64,000 nucleotides of DNA from Trileptium ribeirensis. Lineage: Eukaryota > Nematoda > Enoplea > Enoplida > Thoracostomopsidae. The first letter of the stretch is position 1; each line of letters begins with the position of its first letter. Made by a program: the position numbers and the translations under genes. Shown here one piece after another: positions 46,342 through 55,879 of this stretch. Below the pieces are notes generated by a model. The model made no database searches and was not told where the DNA came from. It saw nothing but the letters and a program-made list of their open reading frames with translations. The stretch lies in assembly GCA_030248225.1 (NCBI GenBank), contig JASANE010012513.1, forward strand, positions 1 to 64,000, read 5' to 3'.

Positions 46342-49300
46342 CTGTGGCACAATAACTATACCCAGCTCGTGGTCGGGCCACTTATGCTGGCTAGCACACT
46401 AGACGCGCAGGAAGTCACAATCCATATTGGGCCTAACATCACTGTCCATGACTTTCCGGACATACCGCTCAAACCAATTGCTTGGAGCTCGTTGGAACAC
46501 GCTAAAGCGACGAACTTACAGGTCCAACAAATAGCAGACGAGCAGTTGAAGAAGGTAATTGACTTCCCATACATCACTACCACTGGCGTAGCTCCTTATT
46601 TATGGATGCTCATCGTGCTAGTAGCTGCTGGCATTGGGGCCATAATCTACTTTAGGAAGAAGGCTGGATTCTGTCCCAAATGCATCAAGGGGCGCCTACA
46701 GCGTTGGTGGCAACAACGACCATGTGCTCGGGAGGAACTAAGGCGACCCGAATTGCACATTAAGACGGAAAATGAGTATGGCACCACAGACACGTCCCGA
46801 CCAACAGTTTCAGCTCCAGCTGCTTCCACTGAGCACCTCGAATTACGTACAATGAGCCCTCGCCGCTCAGCACGATTAAATGTTACCAATGAAGATGAAA
46901 GCGTCGTTCTAGTAGAGCCTACTGAATTATTCGCAGTATCTGAGCGATCCCAACGTCGAGGACATCGCACCGCAGCATACCACCGACAAGTCAACGCGAT
47001 ACATCATATGGACGCACCCTTACTCATCAATGCTTTTGTATACCGCACGCCAGCACTTACACTAATAGATACAGGTGCAGACGTGTCCATCGTATCACAA
47101 TACTTGGTAAATAATTTAGGCCTCCAGCCGCAACCTGACGATTCCACCAGGATAGTATCTGCCACCAAACAGGAACTAACTTTAGACGGCAGCATAAGTG
47201 TACCTTTGTCGATCGGGTCCATAAAGGTACAAACCAAATTCTTTGTCACTAAAACAGCACCTTATCACTGCATCATAGGAACAAATTTTATGTCCCAACT
47301 GCCAAAGTGCATCATAAATTTTAAAGAACGTTGCTTAGAAATAGCAGTGGACGAGGAAGAAGCTAAAATACCTTTTGCAGGATTAGAACGGTACGACCCA
47401 CCACTAATTGCAGTAATGTGTCGGAAGCTCACCACAATAGAACCAAACACTGAAACATTCATTAATGCGATCCCAGAAATAGCCGAAACAGGCGTAGGAC
47501 CGGCACTATTTGTGCCCGCACCAGAAATGGTTGACATCGCAATGGCACATGCATTAGTGTTAAGAAGCCAAAGAACCATACCAATCGCAGTAATTAATTT
47601 CGGGAACACACCAGTCACTATTTATGCCGGACAAACGATAGGTCACATTGAGGTAATGATGAATCCCAACGTGCAATTCTTGAAAGACACAAACAAAAAT
47701 TTGGTCCGGTACGAGGAGCACAAACCTGCCAAGCAATTAAATAACATTACTGCACACCCTGAAAGAATCATCCAATACATAGAGGCAGGGAAAAGGTCAA
47801 TTGACCATGAAAGAGCTCAAACGGTCTTGAGTAAAATAGATTTCGATAAGACCCTACTGTCCCCGTTTGAGCTAAAACAGTTGAAAACCGCAATTGCTGA
47901 AAACGCAGATGTGTTCAGCACGCATGATTTTGATTTAGGACGCTACACAGAACATAGGCACCGCATAGAGACCGGAGATGCTAAGCCAATTAAGCAAGCA
48001 CCGTATCGATTAGCACATTCCTTACGTGAACCGCTTAGAGAGGAACTCAATAGTATGCTAGATGCTGGACTAATATCACCATCGAGCTCACCTTGGGGAT
48101 CACCAATAGTGTATGTAACCAAGAGTGACGGCTCACTCCGACTCTGTGTGGACTTTCGGAAGGTAAACACGGTAGCAGAACAGGACGCATATCCATTACC
48201 TAGAATAGATGATATTCTGGGATGCCTCAGAAATACTAAACTAATGTCCAGCTTAGATCTAAATAAGGGTTTCTGGCAACTAGAATTAGACCCAGAGACG
48301 AAGGACAAAACATCTTTTGTAACAGTTCATGGGCAATATGAATACAACGTCTTACCATTTGGATTAAATTCATCCCCAGGAGCTTTTCAACGTTGCATGT
48401 CCATGATTTTAAAAGGGTTAGAATGGGAAAAATGCTTAATCTATATAGACGACATACTAGTATTTTCACCAACGTTTGAGGATCACCTAGCAGACCTAAT
48501 TAGGGTGTTCGATCGTTTTCGCAGAGCAAACTTAAAATTAAAACCATCAAAATGCCACTTTGGCCGAGGCAGCTTAAAATATTTAGGACACATAATCAGT
48601 ACAGAAGGTGTAAAACCAGACCCAGAAAAGGCAATAGCAATAGAAGAATTCAAACGCCCGGAGACATTGAAGCAGCTTCAAAGTTTCCTGGGACTAGTAG
48701 GTTACTATCACAAATTCATACCAAGCTACTCAGATATATGCGAACCACTGAACGAACTGAAACGCAAAGACGCGGTATTTAAATGGACTCCTAAGTGTCA
48801 GGATGCATTTAAGAAGCTAAAACAAGCGCTATTAGATGAACCAGTACTAATAAATCCCGATTTTACACAGCCGTTCATTTTGCAGACGGACGCTTCAGGA
48901 TACGCAATGGGTGCAGTGCTCTCGCAGAAAACTAAACAAGGTCTTAAACCCAGTGCGTACGCGAGCAAGGCTCTGCTAGATTATCAACGCCGTTACCCCG
49001 CAATCGAAGCTGAGGCTCTCGCAATCAGATGGGCAGCGCTACACTTTAAGCATTACCTCGTAGGACACAAATTTCATGTCGAAACCGATCACAAGCCGCT
49101 AAAAGCCTTGTTTGACAAGCCGCCTAGGAACTCACGCTTATCCCAATGGCGTAGTGAATTACTACTTGAGTTCGGAGGATTTGAAATACTATATAGACCA
49201 AGTAAAGAGAACGGCAATGCCGATGCTTTGTCGCGGGATCCTAGATACGATCCATCTCTTGGTGAGGAACAAGGAAATACCTATGAAATACTGATGATGG

Positions 49301-49452
49301 GTCGAGGACGACCCACCGGCTCTCGTCCACCAACAACCTGCGCCGCATGGGATCAATCGCACTTGCCGTATCTCGTACGCACAGTAACCCCGCTCGCAAC
49401 AGGGGCGCCAACAGCAGTAATAGGAAGTCCGATTGCTCCCCCAGGACAGTGA
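46342..49452 (+). CDS. pol: Envelope membrane anchor fused in frame to protease-RT-RNase H
   Basis: This frame follows directly after the env TGA. It begins with an ectodomain-like stretch containing an N-x-T site, then a transmembrane segment at about 46594-46656 (YLWMLIVLVAAGIGAIIYF) followed by basic residues and CPKC. Next come a linker and an aspartic protease (LIDTGADVSIVS, D at 47068). The reverse transcriptase carries DFRKVN, LDLNKGFWQLEL, LPFGLNSSPGAFQR and the catalytic YIDD at 48442-48453. The RNase H carries LQTDASGYAMGA, EAEALAIRWA and VETDHKPLKAL. The motifs are of the Gypsy/Ty3 type and intact by eye. The ORF ends at TGA 49450-49452 and the same frame continues into integrase. 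No ATG lies close to the start; the first is at 46384. Expression by readthrough or splicing is possible. Confidence 0.9.
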   Translation: MWHNNYTQLVVGPLMLASTLDAQEVTIHIGPNITVHDFPDIPLKPIAWSSLEHAKATNLQVQQIADEQLKKVIDFPYITTTGVAPYLWMLIVLVAAGIGAIIYFRKKAGFCPKCIKGRLQRWWQQRPCAREELRRPELHIKTENEYGTTDTSRPTVSAPAASTEHLELRTMSPRRSARLNVTNEDESVVLVEPTELFAVSERSQRRGHRTAAYHRQVNAIHHMDAPLLINAFVYRTPALTLIDTGADVSIVSQYLVNNLGLQPQPDDSTRIVSATKQELTLDGSISVPLSIGSIKVQTKFFVTKTAPYHCIIGTNFMSQLPKCIINFKERCLEIAVDEEEAKIPFAGLERYDPPLIAVMCRKLTTIEPNTETFINAIPEIAETGVGPALFVPAPEMVDIAMAHALVLRSQRTIPIAVINFGNTPVTIYAGQTIGHIEVMMNPNVQFLKDTNKNLVRYEEHKPAKQLNNITAHPERIIQYIEAGKRSIDHERAQTVLSKIDFDKTLLSPFELKQLKTAIAENADVFSTHDFDLGRYTEHRHRIETGDAKPIKQAPYRLAHSLREPLREELNSMLDAGLISPSSSPWGSPIVYVTKSDGSLRLCVDFRKVNTVAEQDAYPLPRIDDILGCLRNTKLMSSLDLNKGFWQLELDPETKDKTSFVTVHGQYEYNVLPFGLNSSPGAFQRCMSMILKGLEWEKCLIYIDDILVFSPTFEDHLADLIRVFDRFRRANLKLKPSKCHFGRGSLKYLGHIISTEGVKPDPEKAIAIEEFKRPETLKQLQSFLGLVGYYHKFIPSYSDICEPLNELKRKDAVFKWTPKCQDAFKKLKQALLDEPVLINPDFTQPFILQTDASGYAMGAVLSQKTKQGLKPSAYASKALLDYQRRYPAIEAEALAIRWAALHFKHYLVGHKFHVETDHKPLKALFDKPPRNSRLSQWRSELLLEFGGFEILYRPSKENGNADALSRDPRYDPSLGEEQGNTYEILMMGRGRPTGSRPPTTCAAWDQSHLPYLVRTVTPLATGAPTAVIGSPIAPPGQ

Positions 49453-51207
49453 AACCCCGAGGCAATCCCATCGCAACTAGTTCCTGACACGCAGATAACG
49501 GCAGTACCCCCAGCAACACTCACGCAGCAAGCAGCTACGCTAAGCGCGATCCCAATTAGGATGCAGCAGGCAGAAACACCAGTAATGTCAGTACACACTA
49601 CAACCATATCGAGTTCTGGAGTCGGACCTCAGGCTCGGGGATCTAAAAGGCCACACCGGCCTGAGTCGGAAACCGTAGGACTAAGAGCAACCACATTACC
49701 GACAGAGCAGGAATTTGATAGGCTCATGAAATTAATGATGCATTATGAAACTGAGATATTACCAACAGTAAGGATCGAGGACGCACAAGACACCCACGAA
49801 AACATATATTTACCATTCTTTTCAAATCTCCCAGATTTTAACCTAGTACGGCTCTTGCCGTACATCCAAAGAAATGACCCAGAACTGGGTCCTATTTGGT
49901 GGTACTTATACAACAAGACACGGCCCAAGGCCGAATTGGGCGCACTAAGAATAGAAATGCGGGCTCATTACTTCGAACTAGCCCAAGACACGAAAATATT
50001 ATACATGCATCCACTACAACCAGGGGACATAAATTACAAATTGTGCGTCCCAATTACACTAGTACAGCAGGTACTCAAACACGAACATAACACATTATAT
50101 GGAGGACATCCTGGCCGCGATCGGCTACTAGCAAAATTAAAGCAATTTTACTACTGGAAGGGTATGTCGGAGCACGCACAACAATGGATCAGGCGATGCA
50201 CCCTATGCCAATCCGCGAAGGACCCAATTGCTCGGATAACCACCGGATTGGGTAGGGTTCCGTTGGCAAATCAACCAATGTATCGTGTATTCGTAGATAT
50301 ACTCGACATTCAAGTTCGGTCGCAAGCGGGTAACCGCTATGTTATTGCATTCATCGATCAATTCACAAAATTCGCAATAGCAGTCGCAATAAGGCACCAG
50401 GATGCACACACAGCCGCACACATATTTTTATATGAGGTAGTTAATAAGTACGGGGCTCCCAGTGAGTTATATTCTGACAGAGGAGGTGCTTTCACTGCGC
50501 ATATGTTTGAAAGCCTGTGCCAGGAAATGCACATATTTCGGCACATGAGTTTAGCTTATCACCCTCAGGCAAACGGAGAAATAGAAAGATTCAATAGGAC
50601 CTTACTCTATCTATTGCGAGTAAGTGTACCCCAAAATGATCATCATTCATGGGATGTATCATTGCCATTCTGCATAATGGCCTATAATTCTTCAGTACAT
50701 ACAGCAACAAAATATCCACCATTTTTGTTAATGCATGGATTCTATCCTAGATTGCCCGGAGAATACGACACGCATAGCGCAGCTACAGGATACACCGGAG
50801 CTCACTCATATAGAGCCAACGCGCAGCGCCGGATGGCTTCCATTAGAGAACGCGCATATCAATCAATGAGAGCCGCCCAGGAAGTAAACCGGCTAAGGTA
50901 CAACAGGCGAGCTCGCGAACCACGCTATCAAACAGGTGAGTTAGTTTGGGTTTATAGACACGACACTACACCAGGAACATCTAGGAAACTTACGCCTCGT
51001 TGGTGCGGACCATACGAAATACTAAGGATCACTCCGCCATGCATGCGTGTAAGAATGCATTCCAATCCGGAAGGCATGGAACATGTCGTGCACATTAATA
51101 GGACAAAACCATGTTTTAGGGCATTAGATCCGGTACCTAATGTAGGGGACTGGTTAAGCCAGGTACACGCTTCTGTATTAGAAAGGGGACTGAACGAACC
51201 AACTTAA
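49453..51207 (+). CDS. Integrase part of pol
   Basis: In the same frame as 46342-49452 after a single TGA; the first ATG is at 49561. The zinc-binding HHCC domain is visible (HEHNTLYGGHPGRDRL, then CTLCQSAK, about 50080-50220). The catalytic core has the first Asp in FVDILDIQ (about 50295), the second in LYSDRGGAF (about 50475) and the Glu in HPQANGEIERFNRTLL (about 50580). The C-terminal part has a GPYEI motif with a following Val-rich strand (about 51005-51060), as in the GPY/F module of Gypsy integrases. It ends at TAA 51205-51207. All catalytic residues are present. Confidence 0.93.
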   Translation, partial: NPEAIPSQLVPDTQITAVPPATLTQQAATLSAIPIRMQQAETPVMSVHTTTISSSGVGPQARGSKRPHRPESETVGLRATTLPTEQEFDRLMKLMMHYETEILPTVRIEDAQDTHENIYLPFFSNLPDFNLVRLLPYIQRNDPELGPIWWYLYNKTRPKAELGALRIEMRAHYFELAQDTKILYMHPLQPGDINYKLCVPITLVQQVLKHEHNTLYGGHPGRDRLLAKLKQFYYWKGMSEHAQQWIRRCTLCQSAKDPIARITTGLGRVPLANQPMYRVFVDILDIQVRSQAGNRYVIAFIDQFTKFAIAVAIRHQDAHTAAHIFLYEVVNKYGAPSELYSDRGGAFTAHMFESLCQEMHIFRHMSLAYHPQANGEIERFNRTLLYLLRVSVPQNDHHSWDVSLPFCIMAYNSSVHTATKYPPFLLMHGFYPRLPGEYDTHSAATGYTGAHSYRANAQRRMASIRERAYQSMRAAQEVNRLRYNRRAREPRYQTGELVWVYRHDTTPGTSRKLTPRWCGPYEILRITPPCMRVRMHSNPEGMEHVVHINRTKPCFRALDPVPNVGDWLSQVHASVLERGLNEPT

Positions 51208-51462
51208 CGAATTATCGCTGATAGAGATTTCGTTACTGAGATAGAACCCGTGGACGAAGTAGCAGTGCGCACTGTAAGAACAACAGTCAGTGATAGTTCA
51301 GACACCGAGAGTATAGAAATGGGTGACCCTAACGATCCTAACTTATATCGCAGGACTTATGCTGAGATTGAGGCAGAACAAGCAGCAGTGGAGCACATTG
51401 AGTATCGAACGGACGACTACGTCCGCAAAATCCACGGACGGTCAGGAATCGGATTCCTCTGA
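51208..51462 (+). CDS. Short acidic open stretch after integrase
   Basis: The integrase frame stays open after TAA 51205 to TGA 51460-51462. It encodes an acidic, Asp/Ser/Glu-rich stretch (DSSDTESIEMGDPNDPN). The composition resembles the following ORF and the frames overlap at 51450-51462, so this may be the true 5' part of 51450-52916 separated by a frame change. Confidence 0.35.
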   Translation, partial: RIIADRDFVTEIEPVDEVAVRTVRTTVSDSSDTESIEMGDPNDPNLYRRTYAEIEAEQAAVEHIEYRTDDYVRKIHGRSGIGFL

Positions 51463-52916
51463 CTGATCCAGATAGAGAAATAGAACCCTCTTGGCCACCG
51501 ATATCGCAGGAACAGGTTACTAGCCAAGAAGCTTTTTCATACATACCAGAACCTGGTAGCCGAGACACGCAGGTAGAATATGGACGACACACCGCGCCAG
51601 TAACAACGATGGAAAGAATAGTAGCTACCAGCGAGGAAGTTCCATTCGGTGTACCGACTGTAGGTGTAGGCATACTTGAAGGACAACACTTCTATCCCGC
51701 GGATGTTACGCTGTCCACTACACCTCGAGGAGCTTCAGGCGGAATTGTCGTACCTGGTCCATACACCTCAGGAGACCTGCGTTACGCAATTATTCTCGCC
51801 GCACAGGACCATCCGTTATTCCAATCTCGTCCAGCTGAACATATTATGGCATCGCGGCTGCGGGTACCAATGGAAATGTCAACTCAAACCGTAGGAGACT
51901 ATACCACAATACGTCCTTATAGCGCTCCGCCAGTAGCTGCCGACAGACCTATGTTTCCCCATCAATATGTTTTTCGCGAAGTAGCCTTTACTCAACCTCC
52001 AGGGTCACCAATGTCCAGCTACCTGTCAGAGACATCTGGTGAAGGTACCACAGTGGACGTGAGAGCAGCCGAAGCGGACGACGAACTAACTAGCCAGACA
52101 TCACAGGAGCCCTCTTCAGCTGAACGACGCGGTCAAGCGGGACAAGAAACATCCAGTAGTAGTTCCAGAACACCTACTACACAACCGGGAGCATCCGACT
52201 CACTAAGCGAATTTACGCTTGCGGAATCAAGTAGCGAACCACCAGCACCCCGAATGGGAATCGTTCACGCAGTAACCTTAGGTACCCCTCCCCGCACACG
52301 AGCATCGACAGAAGAACGAGGAAAGGCGCTTGTCGGACGGGCCACGCAACGGAAACAGGTTGTATCAACACGAGGAGGTTCGACCACCCAGTCTGGCCCC
52401 ACTGATCAGCCAGGACCATCCACGGTAACCATCACTGAGCAGGTACACCCCACTACTGCTGCTACTACCTCCTCAGGAACAATACGCCTTAGTACGACTC
52501 AAGCGACGGTCCCAACCAGACACTTACTACATCGCCAGGCCAGGGACCGGGTCTTTAGGCCATACGGCGCAGCATCCGACGAAGAGGTAGGAGACGCCTT
52601 ACGCAGACCCAGACGTGTAACTTTCCAGGAACCACGGACGACCATCATCGAAGCGGCAGGAACATCGACTAGACTAGCCTCTACTACACGCACACAATCC
52701 ACCACTGTCACCACTTCAATGACAAGCGCACCAACACCAACCCCACGACAGCTTTTAATGGAAGGACGCTCGCCAGATGGGACACAACCACCAACCTCAT
52801 TTCCCCGATGTCCTTCTAGCCAGGAATTACACCCTGCAGCTTGGCGACGACGAACACCCCGACCGCCACCACATGATGAGTCTGACTCGAACGACCCTGA
52901 CCTACGGGTGAACTAA
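51450..52916 (+). CDS. Ser/Thr/Pro-rich accessory ORF, function unknown
   Basis: The frame opens at or before 51450 and its first ATG is 51609, giving 435 codons to TAA 52914-52916. The first third looks moderately ordered (GVPTVGVGILEGQHFYPAD, then HPLFQSRPAEHIMASRL). From about residue 140 it is low-complexity, rich in Ser, Thr, Pro, Gln and Arg, as in disordered proteins. A basic RRPRRVTF segment lies near 52600. No domain is recognised. It sits between integrase and the NADAR genes, in the same orientation. Confidence 0.6.
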   Translation, partial: RIPLTDPDREIEPSWPPISQEQVTSQEAFSYIPEPGSRDTQVEYGRHTAPVTTMERIVATSEEVPFGVPTVGVGILEGQHFYPADVTLSTTPRGASGGIVVPGPYTSGDLRYAIILAAQDHPLFQSRPAEHIMASRLRVPMEMSTQTVGDYTTIRPYSAPPVAADRPMFPHQYVFREVAFTQPPGSPMSSYLSETSGEGTTVDVRAAEADDELTSQTSQEPSSAERRGQAGQETSSSSSRTPTTQPGASDSLSEFTLAESSSEPPAPRMGIVHAVTLGTPPRTRASTEERGKALVGRATQRKQVVSTRGGSTTQSGPTDQPGPSTVTITEQVHPTTAATTSSGTIRLSTTQATVPTRHLLHRQARDRVFRPYGAASDEEVGDALRRPRRVTFQEPRTTIIEAAGTSTRLASTTRTQSTTVTTSMTSAPTPTPRQLLMEGRSPDGTQPPTSFPRCPSSQELHPAAWRRRTPRPPPHDESDSNDPDLRVN

Positions 52917-53059
52917 TCCTAATCATACTCGCACGTACCTCAACACAAGTAAACACGACAGGCCAACAAAAAGGGGGGCAGACGAGGGGATCAGGAACAC
53001 ATTCACAGGTAACCAAGACTACCCTTACACTCAGGCTTATTTCGATATACACATTATAG

Positions 53060-54291
53060 ATGCGACGAAGCTGCAGCGCAAACGACATCCGAAGGCCGCT
53101 GATACCAAAAGGCGTGCCGCACGTACCGATGGTTTGTGGCAACGGCGTTTACCCGGCGGTGCCCATCTACCGCATTCAACGAGGGCCGCTCGTGCAAATC
53201 TTTGCCTCTAAAGGCACCTGTCGGCCCTGCTCGGCAACGAAACCACCACAATTGACACATTCGAGCATAACGGGCGGCGACTGTCCAGCGCGTCCGAACA
53301 CTTTCACCTCAGCATCCTGGAGCTGCTGGGCTTTGATAACGCCGGAAAGGAACTGGCTAAAGCGGACATCAGCCCAACGGAGCTGCAACTCCGCAGCATT
53401 GCATTACTTCGTCGGCTGCCGCTCAAAAGGCGGCATATGCTCCAGGCCTATTACCCGCACATCATGCGGCCAATTCTACTGGCCAAGTTCCCCATAATCG
53501 AATGTGCGGAAGAGCTGGAAGCCACCGGCGACCGACTTTTGCTCAGCGCGGCGTTTGACGACTTTTGGGGAACCGGCACGACCCACATCCAGTGTTGTTG
53601 TGACCGCACGTTCCACAACGTGACGGGTCGTCTGCTCGAAGAAATCCGAGCATATTATCGGGACGGCCTCGTGCGATGGCCCCAAGTCATCATCGTGGGC
53701 GACGAACAAGCGTTACCATTGCTCAACGTCGCCGACCAGCATAACTGGCTCGTGTTCGCTTGGCCGCGTATGGAGATGGCCGACCTGGTCCAATGGGCCA
53801 ACGCCTTCGTTACGCCACAGACGGACTGCGTAATTGTCCTCGGCGGCTATGGCAAACTGTGGCAGGCCGACCGCAAGGTCTATTCGCCCAGTGCGTTCAC
53901 CAAGCGCATTAAGCGGAAACTGGAGGTCCTCGAGCGACGCCTCCGCGAAAACGCAGCCGTCTATATCGCTCCGCCGCCACCACAGTGGAATGCTACGAAT
54001 TACACCAGCGACGCGTGGGCGACGGAGCTGCGCATGCGGAAGCTAAGCCTCACCGAGCAACACCAGGCCCTGCGGAACGTCATCATGCCCGCATGGTCGG
54101 TACCGTTAACGGCACCCGAAGCCTGGGATACGGTCGGACCGTTCAACCGGGGTGAGGATCGCCAGCGATGGGCCGAACCGGTGGTAGCGCCCGCTTATCA
54201 GAAGGAACTGGTCAATTGGGTGGGCTACTATGTTCGTTGCACCGGACTCTTTCGCCTCGGCGAGCAACGGAGATGCGACGAAGAAGAGTAA
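53060..54291 (+). CDS. NADAR-SGNH-like protein 1 (with one frame change)
   Basis: NADAR (YbiA/DUF1768) domains act on ADP-ribosyl or related N-glycosidic bonds. The N-terminal strand (GPLVQIFASKGT) is read from ATG 53060. Near 53205-53220 the frame must change, after which the domain continues: RRLSSASEHFHL (Glu at 53296), SPTELQLRS, HIMRPILLAKF, an LEATGDRLLL helix, DDFWGTG (Trp at 53566) and NVTGRLLEEIR. These are the NADAR landmarks. From about 53680 a second domain resembles SGNH hydrolases: IIVGDEQALP, FAWPRMEMADLV and DCVIVLGGYGKLW. The expected GDS serine is Glu (53704) and the GxND block reads GGYGKLW, so hydrolase activity is doubtful. ATG 53437 lies inside the domain and is not the real start. 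The frame change could be a mutation or recoding. Confidence 0.75.
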
Positions 54292-54551
54292 TGCTCATTT
54301 AGGAACTTATTCGCACGTGGGTACCTCCAGCTGAAAGAAACAGACAACTGGTTAGGAGTCATAGAACACCATAGAGCGGTAGAAAACACAACCCTTTAGG
54401 GCCTAAAGAATCCCGTCTGCGAACGCACGCGAGAGAATCAAGCACAGGACTAGAAGGTACGCAAGCCTTTGCATGTGGTTGCACTAGTATGCGTAGCGTA
54501 AACCGACTGTTGTGAGAAGGGACAAAACCTATAAAGGTTATATTATTACAG

Positions 54552-55879
54552 ATGGACAACAGCGTTCGGCAACGCGGTGAGGACTACAAAGACAACAACA
54601 GCGTTCGGCGACGCAGCGACAGTCAGGTGGACCATAGCGTTCGGCAACGCAATGGCAACGACATCAGACGCTCCGAAGGCGATCCAACCGGCGGGTATCA
54701 ACGACCGGACCGTACGCCCCGCCCGAAGCCACTACGTACCGCCTGCCTATCATTCCAACGTACCATGTCGACCTGACGAAGCCGTACGTTCCCTTCCAGT
54801 CGCACGGTACCGAGTGGCCGGAGCTGTCCAACATGCACGAGGCAGCGACGCCCTTCCACCATGACGGCACGACGGCCCCGACCGTCGAACAACACTACCA
54901 GGTAAGGGTGCTGCTCGTGCTTGGCCTGATAGAGGCGGCCAAAGAACTCATGGACATGATTGGGACGCCGCAGCAGATAAAAACCAGAGCGCGGGCGCTA
55001 AAGGACGAACTGATCGACAACATCACCAGTGCCCGGCTCAAACCGTTGTTGGAACACATAATGCGGCCCATACTGCTCTGCAAATTCAACATTCCCAGCT
55101 ACGCGCGGATCCTACACCTCACTGGCCAACGACCGCTCCTGGAGGTAACCACCGATACCTTCTGGGGTGTCGGACGTACGATCCAACAGCTGCGGCATGG
55201 TGAACAACCCAGGAATTGCCACAATGTCATGGGACGGCTCTTGGAAGAGGTGCGTGAGTACCTCACTTCTGGCTACGCTTGCTGGCCACATGTCATCATT
55301 ATGGGCGACGCGCTTCCGCTGCCGTTGCTGGAGATGGCCAATGACAATAAATGGCTGGTCTGCGCATGGCCTGGCACCACGCTAATACGCATGATTCAAC
55401 TCGCCAGCGCTGTCCTAACGCCGCTAACCAAGTGCGTCATCTTACTTGGAGGCTACCAATACATTTACCGGAAGGCGCAACCGGAGCAGCTCCATGCGAC
55501 CAACCCAAACGCAGCCTTCAAGAAGATCAAACGCCATCTGGGAATGTTATCTCGGCGAGTACCAGCGCGCACGCCCGTGATTCTCGCACCGTCAATACCC
55601 CGATGGGTCGCGACCAACCAGGATGCAACGTCCTGGACTATCGAATTCAAACGCATAGTCGCTAACCATCGGCAACAGCACGACGCATTCCACAACGTCT
55701 ACTTCCCAAAAACTGGCCAGTCGCTTTCAACGCCGCGGACGCCTGGGAACGAGACGAACCGCATATGGAATGGCAAGAGCGCCCACAGTTCGAGGAGCCA
55801 ATGGTTTCCAAGTACTGCCTGCGTAATTTGCGGGAGTGGGTTAGCCAGTTGGTACGCGATGCCGAACTTGGACGCTTAA
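54552..55879 (+). CDS. NADAR-SGNH-like protein 2 (paralogue of the preceding gene)
   Basis: The second copy of the same two-domain protein. The domain frame is open from about 54608 and includes KPYVPFQSHGTEWPELSNM (N at 54830), then TVEQHYQ (Glu at 54887), HIMRPILLCKF, DTFWGVG (Trp at 55163) and NVMGRLLEEVR. The SGNH-like part has IIMGDALPLP (the serine position is Ala, 55310), CAWPGTTLIRMI and KCVILLGGYQYIY. The only ATG in this frame, 54833, falls just after the conserved LSN. The real start is probably ATG 54552 in another frame, which encodes a repeated SVRQR-type segment (54555-54660), joined by a frame change before about 54735. The C-terminus after about 55720 departs from paralogue 1, perhaps by a further frame change. 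The two paralogues show a local duplication within the element. Confidence 0.72.

Noticed and set aside
53437..54291. ATG 53437 as the true start of NADAR-SGNH protein 1
   Set aside because: Upstream sequence in the same frame (from about 53213) encodes the conserved NADAR Glu motif, so the domain would be cut in half.
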